From positions 802,638-866,637 of the forward strand of contig CALOAF010000005.1 in the NCBI GenBank assembly GCA_942491385.1: 64,000 nt of DNA. The letters run 5' to 3'. Of the stretch, positions 7,685 to 15,780 are shown piece after piece; position 1 is the stretch's first letter; each line of letters opens with the position of its first letter. The stretch is from UBA6170 sp942491385 (GTDB taxonomy: Bacteria > Chloroflexota > Anaerolineae > Anaerolineales > Anaerolineaceae). Below the pieces are notes generated by a model. It did not search any database. It was not told the DNA's origin and saw only the letters and a program-made list of their open reading frames with translations. Both the position numbers and the translations under genes were made by a program.

Positions 7685-8970
7685 TGAAAAAATTTGGAAT
7701 TTTATTTGTCTTATTAATCATTGCGTCTTTGATATTGGCTGCTTGCCAACCGAAAGCAGAAACTCCGGTGATGGAAACAGAAACAGAACCTGAGAATGAA
7801 ATTGTTATGGAGCAACCATCAGGATCTTTCGCCCCTGACCTGGGCGGTAAGATCACAGAATGTACGCTGGATCGATTGATCCCGGAGATTCCAGCTGAGC
7901 AGATACCGCCGGTACCCGCGGCCAGCGCAGATGATTGGATCAAAGGCTCACCAGACGCTGAGGTCTCAATAATTGAGTATAGCGATTTCCAATGCCCATA
8001 CTGCTCTGTCGCAGCTCCACAACTGGAACAGTTCTATCTGGATAATGCGGATAAGGTCAACCTGGTTTTCCGCCATCTACCCTTACCTAGTCTTCATCCC
8101 AAAGCATTTCCAGCCCATCAGGCAGCTGAAGCAGCTGGATTGCAAGGAAAATTCTTTGAAATGCATGACCTTTTGTTTGAAGAACAACAAAAATGGTCCT
8201 CGGACACAGTCACTGTGGATGGTTTTCTTGAGTATGCCCTCGGTCTGGCAGAAAAACTGGAACTGGACCTGACACAATTCGAAGAAGATTACAACAGTGA
8301 TGCTGTCTTAAACAAAATCAACCTATCCTTTATTGATGCCACTGAAAACATTGGGATCAGTGGAACACCCACCGTGTTCATCGTGATTAATGGAGTACCG
8401 TATTCCGCTTCTTACGACTACAAGACCCTTACCAGTATTCTAAAACTGATCGAATTGGATCAGAACCGCTACACGGAATGCCCACCTATGGTTGTGGATG
8501 TATCAAAAGTATATGAAGCCACCATCACTACTACCAAAGGCGACTTTACCGTAGAACTTTATCCTGATAAAGCCCCTCTGGCAGTTAACAGCTTTGTATT
8601 CCTGGCGGTTGAAGGTTTCTATAATAATGTAGATTTCCATCGTGTCATCCCTGGCTTTGTGGCACAAGTTGGAGACCCAAGCGGGCTGGGAATGGGTGGT
8701 CCTGGGTATGAATATGTCAACGAAACCTCAGACTTAAAATTCGATACGGAAGGCGTTCTAGGCGTGGCCAATTCTGGTGCAGATACCAACGGCAGTCAAT
8801 TTTTTATCACTTACGCAGCCCAAACTTCACTCGATGGCGGTTACACCGTCTTTGGGAAAGTGATTGAAGGCATGGATGTGGTCGCCAGTTTGAGTGCAAA
8901 CGACCCACAACAGGGTATCGCCGCTGAGACACTGGATAAGATTCTCTCCATCACCGTGACCGAAAAATAA
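7684..8970 (+). CDS. Lipoprotein fusing a DsbA-type thioredoxin fold with a cyclophilin
   Basis: The N-terminal signal peptide ends in the lipobox LAAC with Cys21 as the lipidated residue, so the protein acts on the outer face of the cytoplasmic membrane. After a Glu-rich linker, residues ~85-250 form a DsbA/DSBA-like thioredoxin domain with the redox motif CPYC at 104-107 (in YSDFQCPYCSVAAPQ) and a cis-Pro loop GISGTPTVFI. From about residue 278 a cyclophilin-type peptidyl-prolyl isomerase domain follows, with FHRVIPGFVAQVGDP and GSQFFITYA, the catalytic Arg and the substrate-binding QFF. Both activities assist folding of secreted proteins, and here they are on one chain. It is translationally coupled to tmk (upstream) and to the PrsW-like protease (downstream) by one-base TAATG overlaps. 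Confidence 0.92.
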   Translation: MKKFGILFVLLIIASLILAACQPKAETPVMETETEPENEIVMEQPSGSFAPDLGGKITECTLDRLIPEIPAEQIPPVPAASADDWIKGSPDAEVSIIEYSDFQCPYCSVAAPQLEQFYLDNADKVNLVFRHLPLPSLHPKAFPAHQAAEAAGLQGKFFEMHDLLFEEQQKWSSDTVTVDGFLEYALGLAEKLELDLTQFEEDYNSDAVLNKINLSFIDATENIGISGTPTVFIVINGVPYSASYDYKTLTSILKLIELDQNRYTECPPMVVDVSKVYEATITTTKGDFTVELYPDKAPLAVNSFVFLAVEGFYNNVDFHRVIPGFVAQVGDPSGLGMGGPGYEYVNETSDLKFDTEGVLGVANSGADTNGSQFFITYAAQTSLDGGYTVFGKVIEGMDVVASLSANDPQQGIAAETLDKILSITVTEK

Positions 8971-10208
8971 TGACTGAAGGATCGATGCTGCAAGGAAGAG
9001 CGAAAATTTATGCGATTGCCCAGGTTGTCATCAGCAGCCTGGGCTTTTTAAGCAGCTTGGTCGGCGGGGGACTCATGCTGGTGTTCGGGATCTTCAGTGG
9101 CATGCTGGATCAGGCAACAACACAGGAAGCTGGTTTGCTGCTGGTCATCGGCTGGACATCCCTGCTGATTGCCGTGGCCTTTCTCCTGGCACTGGTCAGC
9201 GCTGTTTTTTATTTACAAGGCAAAGCAATGCCTGCGCTGAGCACTGCCACGCAGCGACTCATTCAAGCAGCTCTTTTAGTGATCTGGATCGTCTCCATCC
9301 TGGGTGTTTTCCTCATCAGCCGCTATGAAGCCCTTAACCTGATCACCTCCTTTTTGGTCATTCCGCTGGTTTTGGTGCCTATCCTGTTCTTTTTCTGGAT
9401 TGGATCCAGAAATCTAAGCCTGGGCAATCGTCCACGCGCCTGGGGAGCAGTGGCATTTAATTTTTCGATTATGATGCCAGTGGTATTGACCGCGGAACTG
9501 GTATTGTTTTTTATCATATTTCTGGTCGTCGCCGTCTGGCTGGCAGGTCAACCAGAACTTCTTTCCCAATTAATGCTCTATGGAGACCAGATTTCCAATG
9601 GTTCAATCGATGCCCTGGAAATTGAACAGATGGTGACGGATCTGTTCAGCCGCCCATTATTTCTTAATGGCAGTATTCTGGTGATTGCTGTACTGGTTCC
9701 GCTGATAGAAGAGTTATTCAAGCCAATGGCAATCTGGTTCCTGGCTGGTAAACGCCTGACACCCTCGCAGGGTTTTGTGGGGGGGTTAATCGCGGGGGCT
9801 TGCTTTGCCATGTTGGAAAGCCTGGGGGCTGTGGGGATTCCGGCTGAATCAGAATGGTTGATGCTGCTATTCGGCCGTACTGGCACGGGTTTATTACATG
9901 TGACGCTCTCCGGATTTGTAGGTTGGGGAGTCGCCAGTGCCTTCTACAATCAACAGTGGGGTAGAGCTATCCTCGCTTATTTAGGTGCTGTCAGCATTCA
10001 CGGTTTGTGGAACTTCTTCGCGCTCTTATCCGGTATTGTACCAATCATGCCCATGTCTGAAGAAATGAGCAATCTGCCGGTGATATTGGGTCAGATGGGG
10101 GTTTTTGTTCTGGTGGCGTTATTTATGCTCAATCTGATAATCCTTTTCAGTATCAACCGCCGGCTTCAACATCAGACAGCCACACAATATATCCAATCAG
10201 TCAATTGA
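8970..10208 (+). CDS. PrsW family intramembrane protease-like protein
   Basis: A 412-residue polytopic membrane protein with about nine spans. The second half holds the PrsW/CAAX-like signature: LIEELFKPMAIW (paired glutamates in a span), then GGLIAGACFAMLESLG, a membrane His in LLHVTLSGFVGWG and a second in VSIHGLWNFFAL. PrsW proteins cleave membrane-bound anti-sigma factors in Bacillus; no target can be assigned here. The N-terminal ~220 residues add extra spans. The start codon overlaps the stop of the DsbA-cyclophilin gene. This is the last gene of the run that begins at the R3H ATPase. Confidence 0.8.
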   Translation: MTEGSMLQGRAKIYAIAQVVISSLGFLSSLVGGGLMLVFGIFSGMLDQATTQEAGLLLVIGWTSLLIAVAFLLALVSAVFYLQGKAMPALSTATQRLIQAALLVIWIVSILGVFLISRYEALNLITSFLVIPLVLVPILFFFWIGSRNLSLGNRPRAWGAVAFNFSIMMPVVLTAELVLFFIIFLVVAVWLAGQPELLSQLMLYGDQISNGSIDALEIEQMVTDLFSRPLFLNGSILVIAVLVPLIEELFKPMAIWFLAGKRLTPSQGFVGGLIAGACFAMLESLGAVGIPAESEWLMLLFGRTGTGLLHVTLSGFVGWGVASAFYNQQWGRAILAYLGAVSIHGLWNFFALLSGIVPIMPMSEEMSNLPVILGQMGVFVLVALFMLNLIILFSINRRLQHQTATQYIQSVN

Positions 10209-10236
10209 TCAGATTTTTCTGAACGAAAATCCGGGC

Positions 10237-11196
10237 TTACTTTAATGTTGTTTCGAGACTTTTGAGCAATGCTGGAACGGCATTTAGAGCGCTTTGTTTC
10301 CAGGTTTCGGATTGTTCAATTTTTGGTTGCATGTATACATTATTGATCGCACATAGAATTTGTAAGAGGCGGTAGAGCATCAAGCGGCGCACTTCCGGTT
10401 TTGCCCCATATCCTTGCAGGAATGCAATTCGCCATTGATCAAACATAAAGGTGAATGGTGGTTCAATTAAAAATGTCAGATCATAGGCGGGATCCCACCA
10501 AAAGGTATCACCCAACCCAGTGATGTGGGTTACCTTCCAATCGGGTCCCTGATTTTCCAGATAGATCGTCCAGGGGAAGGGACTGGCATGCACCATAACC
10601 GGTTGATGATTTTTTAAGTACGCTAAATTCGCTTGCCAGATATCGATGATACGCTGGTGAACAAGTTTATTGATGATTCCTTTGCTGACCAGGGCAGCAC
10701 CACTACCAGCAACAATTTCATTTTCAAACAGGTAATCTGTGGGAGAAACATCCAGCAACTGATCGGGGTTATTGACCCACACTCCGGAGGTTTTGCCCCG
10801 AATGGCATGCAAGCGGCGATAAAACTGACCAACTCCCCGGTACATGGCTGTGACCACATTATCTGGTTTCAAGCGCATCAAACGATCCAGCCGCTCACCA
10901 GCACCCTGTTCTACAGCAATAAATGCATGCCCAATCTCCTGCAGGCTATCATCTACCAGGAGTACTGTTGAGGTTGGTAGTCCATTTTTTTCGAGAAGCT
11001 CAGTAACCCGGTATTCATGCACACTGCTATCGCTCCAATCTGGATTTACATGAAACTTATATACAACCGGGTTGCGATCGGTAAAATGCACACGGAAATT
11101 CTGCCGTACCCAGGTGCCCAAATCTTCGATCAAGGAGATTCTGTTTTCTGGAAAATGAGATTGAGCAAGGCGGAATACATCGGTTTCTGATATCAT
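10237..11196 (-). CDS. APH-fold (aminoglycoside phosphotransferase-like) protein, probably not a kinase
   Basis: The 319-residue protein follows the layout of the phosphotransferase/choline-kinase fold: a lid strand (VYKFHVNPDW), a nucleotide-sandwich helix (HEYRVTELLEKNGLPTSTVLLV), and a C-terminal WWDPAYDLTFLIEPPF segment. The catalytic loop normally reads HxDxxxxN, but here it is MVHASPFPWTIYL, with the base Asp replaced by Ser and the Asn lost. The usual metal motif (I/F)D(F/W) reads ITGLGDTFWW. It may bind a ligand without phosphorylating it. It is oriented opposite to the PrsW gene and converges with it after 28 bases. Confidence 0.7.
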   Translation of the reverse strand: MISETDVFRLAQSHFPENRISLIEDLGTWVRQNFRVHFTDRNPVVYKFHVNPDWSDSSVHEYRVTELLEKNGLPTSTVLLVDDSLQEIGHAFIAVEQGAGERLDRLMRLKPDNVVTAMYRGVGQFYRRLHAIRGKTSGVWVNNPDQLLDVSPTDYLFENEIVAGSGAALVSKGIINKLVHQRIIDIWQANLAYLKNHQPVMVHASPFPWTIYLENQGPDWKVTHITGLGDTFWWDPAYDLTFLIEPPFTFMFDQWRIAFLQGYGAKPEVRRLMLYRLLQILCAINNVYMQPKIEQSETWKQSALNAVPALLKSLETTLK

Positions 11197-11264
11197 ACCT
11201 CTCCTCCCAAATTTGATTTTACATCAAACGGGGTAGAATACAAACTATTTCCCAACTTATTTGT

Positions 11265-12644
11265 TTAGTCTACTGCGTTAGATTTAATGACCTCTGTAAA
11301 CCAATGTCCACTGTCTTTTATGATCCGCTGCTGGGTTTCGAAATCGACCCAGACAATACCAAAGCGCTGCTTGTACCCAAACGCCCACTCAAAATTATCA
11401 AACAATGACCAGACAAAATAGCCTGCCAATGGAATGCCAGCTTGAATAGCTTTATGAGCCACACGCAAATGTTCACGCAAGTATCGGATACGACGCTCAT
11501 CGTGGATAAGACCATCTGCACCTGGCGCATCAGAATAGCTGCAACCATTCTCAGTCACATAGATTTTAGGCACCTGATAATTAAAATGTATACGTCCCAA
11601 AACAGGTAGCAAACCGTCCGGATAAACCTCCCAGTCCATTTCAGTGTAGTTTTCATCATTTTTTGGCGCAGGGAAAACCGTTTGCGGCAGATTATGCTCC
11701 TCCGGGACGTCGGTATTGCGAACAATGCGTCGTGTATAGTAATTGATCCCGATAAAGTCTATTGGCGTTGCAATAATATCCATATCACCAGGTTGGATAA
11801 AGTCCAAACCTTTTGGTGAGATTATTTTCCGGTCTACCAATCCAGTCATCAATTCTACAGGGTATTGTCTACCAGATAGAGGCTCCATATACAAACGCAA
11901 CCAGAGATCATCCTGCTCAAGCCATGTCTGGCGATCTGATATGCTTGTTGATGCTGAAGGATTGTGATTGATGTTGATCACGATCCCAACCTCCGACCCG
12001 GGACTATTCTGGCGAATAACGGGTACCGCCCAACCATGCGAAAGCAATAAATGATGAGCTATTTTAATTGTAGAAGGCATATCACCCTTGATGCCAGGAG
12101 CATGTTCGCCATCCAAATAGCCCATATTGGCGACTACCGATGGTTCATTGTGGGTCATCCAATTCTTTACCCGATCTCCCAGCGCACGGGTGATCACATC
12201 CGCATATTCCACGAAAGCTTCGGCCGTGCTGCGTGCTGGCCAACCACCAGCATCAAACAACACTTGCGGTAAATCCCAGTGATACAGTGTGGCATAAGGC
12301 ATGATATTGGCTGCCAGCAGTTCATCAACCAACCGGCTGTAGAAATCGATGCCTGCTTGATTAACACTTCCCTTTCCAGTCGGGAGGATGCGAGTCCAGG
12401 CAATGGAGAATCGGTATGCCTGCAAGCCTATGGTCTGCATCATAGCGACATCCTGTTTATAAAGATAATAATGATTGGCGGCTATATCACCAGTGTCATG
12501 ATTGAAGACATTTCCGGGTGTATGCGAGAAGCGATCCCAGATGGATTCCCCTTTGCCATCTTCATTCCAGGCACCTTCAATTTGATAAGAAGAAGTAGCT
12601 GCACCCCAGATAAATTTCTCAGGAAAAAGTAATTTCGTGTTCAT
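11265..12644 (-). CDS. Beta-glucosidase, glycoside hydrolase family 1
   Basis: The 459-residue protein matches GH1 throughout. The N-terminal signature is FIWGAATSSYQIEGAWNEDGKGESIWD, the acid/base is Glu167 in THNEPS, and the nucleophile is Glu365 in YVTENG. Substrate contacts WSLFDNFEWAFGY and the RFGIVWVDF end are also present. It has no signal peptide, so it is cytosolic and likely splits cellobiose or other beta-glucosides taken up by a transporter elsewhere. The length is normal for the family. It is a single gene, with ~140 bases of AT-rich upstream DNA. Confidence 0.95.
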   Translation of the reverse strand: MNTKLLFPEKFIWGAATSSYQIEGAWNEDGKGESIWDRFSHTPGNVFNHDTGDIAANHYYLYKQDVAMMQTIGLQAYRFSIAWTRILPTGKGSVNQAGIDFYSRLVDELLAANIMPYATLYHWDLPQVLFDAGGWPARSTAEAFVEYADVITRALGDRVKNWMTHNEPSVVANMGYLDGEHAPGIKGDMPSTIKIAHHLLLSHGWAVPVIRQNSPGSEVGIVININHNPSASTSISDRQTWLEQDDLWLRLYMEPLSGRQYPVELMTGLVDRKIISPKGLDFIQPGDMDIIATPIDFIGINYYTRRIVRNTDVPEEHNLPQTVFPAPKNDENYTEMDWEVYPDGLLPVLGRIHFNYQVPKIYVTENGCSYSDAPGADGLIHDERRIRYLREHLRVAHKAIQAGIPLAGYFVWSLFDNFEWAFGYKQRFGIVWVDFETQQRIIKDSGHWFTEVIKSNAVD

Positions 12645-12787
12645 AGACCTCCAGCCATCTTTGTAGTGATTTTATCCCAGATTTGATTTATTTTCGATCT
12701 GCGAATACATCTGGATTTATTTGCAACATACACGTCTTTCCTGTCGACTAAGTGATGATGATCGGTTACTCCTCGTTATGTTTGCCT

Positions 12788-13159
12788 TCACAATGTCAGT
12801 TGATAAGAGGTAATTAGACGTACGCTCGTTCCCTTTATGTTTGCAAATTCATAAAAAAAGCAAAAACCTTCCTTCGTGGTTTCGTACTGAATCTCTCCCT
12901 GTACTGCTCCGGCTTTTCCATGTGAAATGGCATGCCCAATCGTTAGTTTCCGAATTACACGCCTTCGAATGGTCTCCAACTCTAAGAGTAGTGCTTGTTG
13001 TCCGCAAAGAGAATTCACGCCAACGTTGTTCCATTGCACATCTTCTGTAACCAGCTCTAGCTGTGATTGCAGCTCACCCGTAAACAGGGCAATGGTCAGG
13101 TTTTCAACCAGTTGGTTTTTAGGTGAATTCCCGCAGCTTTGACTTCGTATGATTTCCAT
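12788..13159 (-). CDS. SnoaL-like / NTF2-like small protein
   Basis: The 123-residue protein has the alpha-plus-beta pattern of the NTF2-like superfamily: an N-terminal helix (LVENLTIALFTGEL), the turn LVTEDVQWNNVG, a helix with conserved GQQALLLELE, and then long strands rich in aromatic residues ending at RLITSYQLTL. Such proteins bind small ligands or act as polyketide-cyclase or isomerase relatives, and the active-site acid cannot be fixed by eye. It stands alone between bglA-type GH1 and the TfoX-N gene. Confidence 0.6.
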   Translation of the reverse strand: MEIIRSQSCGNSPKNQLVENLTIALFTGELQSQLELVTEDVQWNNVGVNSLCGQQALLLELETIRRRVIRKLTIGHAISHGKAGAVQGEIQYETTKEGFCFFYEFANIKGTSVRLITSYQLTL

Positions 13160-13250
13160 TATTTCTCTCTTTTATAGCTTGTCATCTGGTTTGATCGGTG
13201 CCTGCTTATAATATTTTCCAGTGGCAACATTACAAAATCCGCGACGTTTG

Positions 13251-13568
13251 TTAGGATTTTCTTTTCTTTTGAGGTACTGGGGTGATTGGTTCAAGAATAT
13301 CAATAATCTGTTTTGTAAATTCAGCATTATCAATATCCAAAATATAGTGCTCTTTGCTACCTTTATATGGGAATCCCCGTTCTGAATCTTTCATTGTTTG
13401 TTCCAAAATAGCTTGCATTTTTACATACACCGTGTTGTCACACACCAGCAGGATTGGCTTATCATTGACGTACACCATAAATTCACCAAACATTTTTCTG
13501 TAACGAATAGCACCACAATCAGCGATCTGGTCACAAACGAATTCAATAAATTCTAAACGTGTTGACAT
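13251..13568 (-). CDS. TfoX N-terminal domain protein
   Basis: A 105-residue protein starting at MSTRLEFIEFVCDQ, chosen because AAGGAGA lies just upstream; an upstream GTG-type extension is unsupported. It carries the TfoX-N pattern YRKMFGEFMVYVNDKPILLVCDNTVYVK, with the conserved KMFGG-like turn and the aromatic GFPYKGSKEHYILD. In gamma-proteobacteria this domain belongs to the competence regulator Sxy/TfoX; stand-alone copies are widespread and of unknown function. The lysine/arginine-rich end (PQKKRKS) is typical. Confidence 0.8.
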   Translation of the reverse strand: MSTRLEFIEFVCDQIADCGAIRYRKMFGEFMVYVNDKPILLVCDNTVYVKMQAILEQTMKDSERGFPYKGSKEHYILDIDNAEFTKQIIDILEPITPVPQKKRKS

Positions 13569-13789
13569 AGCATCTCCTTTTACAAAGCCCGTAAACATTT
13601 TATCACTTCAATAATAAATTTAACCCAATGATTTCTAAAAACACTGTCCACCAGGGGAACTGTGTTCAATTTTCGAGGGCACAAAGTTGAGGTGTATTCA
13701 GCACTAACATGAATGGCAAAGGTAACTAATGATAAAATTAATGGATGCTGGTTGACTCACTGACATGCCAGAATGAAAGGAACAATCAC

Positions 13790-13984
13790 ATGAATAATCG
13801 CAGTGGCTGCCTGGTAGGATTGCTCAAACTCTTTTTCCTCGACAAAGTTTTTGACTGGCTTCAGAATCGTTTTGGTTTCGGTCAGGGTTGCATGGGATGT
13901 GGATGTGGTGTAATTCTGCTCATCGCTTTCCTGATCATTGCGGGTTCAATTATCTTTAGCACTGATTGGTTCAGTCTGTTTTAA
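13790..13984 (+). CDS. Small Cys-rich single-span membrane protein
   Basis: A 64-residue protein starting at MNNRSGCLVG, with GAAAGGA nine bases upstream. It has an amphipathic N-terminal half (LFFLDKVFDWLQNRFG), a GCMGCGCG knot and one membrane helix (VILLIAFLIIAGSIIF). I do not recognise it. Its TAA overlaps the stop of the convergent TPR-GGDEF gene by three bases, with no room for a terminator. The Cys cluster next to the membrane suggests metal binding or acylation, which is inference only. Confidence 0.55.
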   Translation: MNNRSGCLVGLLKLFFLDKVFDWLQNRFGFGQGCMGCGCGVILLIAFLIIAGSIIFSTDWFSLF

Positions 13985-15675
13985 GGCTTCTCCATGAGAT
14001 GGGATGAGCGCCAGGTAACCACCTGGTTTCCACCCTGCTGCTTGGCAACTGACCAGGCCTGGTTAGCATGCTCCAGGAGCATATCCACCCTTTTTTCATG
14101 ATCCGCACTGGTACTGGCAATCCCCTGACTGATGGTAATTTGAATCTTCTTCTTATTGATTTCAAAGACATGATCGCGTACCTGCTGGAGAAGTCTTTCA
14201 GCCAAAAGTTGTGCGTGTTTGCACTCAGTGTTGGGTAACATAATCACAAATTCCTCACCGCTGATCCGCCACACCAGATCACGCTGCCTGAAACCATCCC
14301 GAATCATATGCGCCAGGTCTAACAATATCTGATCAGCGATCAGATTGCCGTTTTCCTGGTTGACTTTCGTAAATTGGTCGATATCCAGCATAATCATGGA
14401 AACAACTTTTCCATAATGCTCAACATTGAGGTGATCATTCTCCAGGATCGTAAAAAAGTGTATGCGATTCAATAAACCGGTCAATGGATCTGTGATCTGG
14501 GTAGGTGAGGAAGTTAATACCGAAGCCCGTAACAAATTAAGTTGTTCACGCAAACTCCGGCTCTCTTGACCCAGAAGCTTGGAACTTTTTTGAGTCTGAC
14601 CCACATGCTGCATGATTTCCAAACTACGGATGCGCTGTACATCCTGTTCTTTTTCGATTTGTTTTTCATAAAGATAAAAACTCTCAAAGTGATCGAGGGA
14701 TTTAGCGTAGCTGCCAACTTGTTTGTAACCACGCGCCAGAGAGCGATGAATGCGGATTCCTTCATGACGCATATTGAGCTGTTCAGAAAGTGCCAATGCT
14801 TTCTGCAGGTTGCTGAACGCAGAATCGAAATCCTGTTTTTCTAGCGCTATCTGACCGATTGCCAATAAGACACGAACTTTTCGATAGAGCAAACCATGTT
14901 CCTCGCTGATCAGCAAAGCCTGATCCAGATTCTCAAGAGCGCTTTCAAAATCATTCAAAGCTTCATGCACACGAGCAAGAATGACCAGTGCCTTGGTTAA
15001 TTTATCCATGGCATCAAACTTACGATAGATATTGATGGCTTCTTGCACATGATGTTGTGCCTGATCAAAATCTCCGGTACGCGTATCCAACAAACTCCAA
15101 TTGAGGTGAATATCTGCATGGGTTTTGTTGGTGGGTAAACCCTCCATTTGATCAAATGCCTGCTGAAAATAGCGTTCTGCCCACTCCAATTGCCCCATCT
15201 CCATATATTGACGCCCCACCAGATTATAGAGCCCGGCTACCCAGCGGCGATTGGTGTGAGTTTCGTAATAACTCAGAGCCTGCCATGAAAACTCAAAACC
15301 TTCCGGCGCATTGCCTAAAGCAAAATTCGCTTTGGCGAGCACTTCTAAGGCGCGACCTTTTAGGATATCATCTTTGATGTGAGTGATGAGAGGTAATGCC
15401 TGGTAAATACTGGAAATCGCCAACTCATAATTGGTGGTTTCCAGGTTAAGCAGACCTCGGGTGAACAGGCTGTTGGCCACCACCATCGCCACCTCTGAAT
15501 TGGATTCATCCAGGCTTTGTGACAGATCTACCGCTTCATCAACCACGCGAATGGCATAAGATAGGTTGCTGTCGTCCAGAATTAGAGCCAGCTCATTCAG
15601 TAGCTTGACCTTTTCCAAAGGATCCTGGTTTTGATCAATTTGCTGTTGTAATTCCTTTATTTGCGATTGTTTCAT
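13981..15675 (-). CDS. TPR-repeat diguanylate cyclase-like protein (SGEEF variant)
   Basis: A soluble protein of ~564 residues. The first ~330 residues are tetratricopeptide-like repeats (e.g. ALVILARVHEALNDFESALENLDQALL), followed by a short coiled linker and a C-terminal GGDEF domain starting at DPLTGLLNRIHF. The metal Asp is in IMLDIDQF, and the signature loop reads RISGEEF instead of GGDEF; the two Glu are kept, so activity making cyclic di-GMP is possible. I start at the ATG with GGTGG nearby; an ATG 30 bases upstream is an alternative. It lies 60 bases after (in transcription order) a paralogue with the same architecture, pointing to a tandem duplication. Confidence 0.85.
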   Translation of the reverse strand: MKQSQIKELQQQIDQNQDPLEKVKLLNELALILDDSNLSYAIRVVDEAVDLSQSLDESNSEVAMVVANSLFTRGLLNLETTNYELAISSIYQALPLITHIKDDILKGRALEVLAKANFALGNAPEGFEFSWQALSYYETHTNRRWVAGLYNLVGRQYMEMGQLEWAERYFQQAFDQMEGLPTNKTHADIHLNWSLLDTRTGDFDQAQHHVQEAINIYRKFDAMDKLTKALVILARVHEALNDFESALENLDQALLISEEHGLLYRKVRVLLAIGQIALEKQDFDSAFSNLQKALALSEQLNMRHEGIRIHRSLARGYKQVGSYAKSLDHFESFYLYEKQIEKEQDVQRIRSLEIMQHVGQTQKSSKLLGQESRSLREQLNLLRASVLTSSPTQITDPLTGLLNRIHFFTILENDHLNVEHYGKVVSMIMLDIDQFTKVNQENGNLIADQILLDLAHMIRDGFRQRDLVWRISGEEFVIMLPNTECKHAQLLAERLLQQVRDHVFEINKKKIQITISQGIASTSADHEKRVDMLLEHANQAWSVAKQQGGNQVVTWRSSHLMEKP

Positions 15676-15780
15676 ACCTGCACCACCATTTTCTGATAGC
15701 TCCATTCTAACCGAATCCAATAAAAATAGGCAATTCTGGTGTCTGGTCGACTGAAACTAAATTATTTTAGTGTTTGCAAG

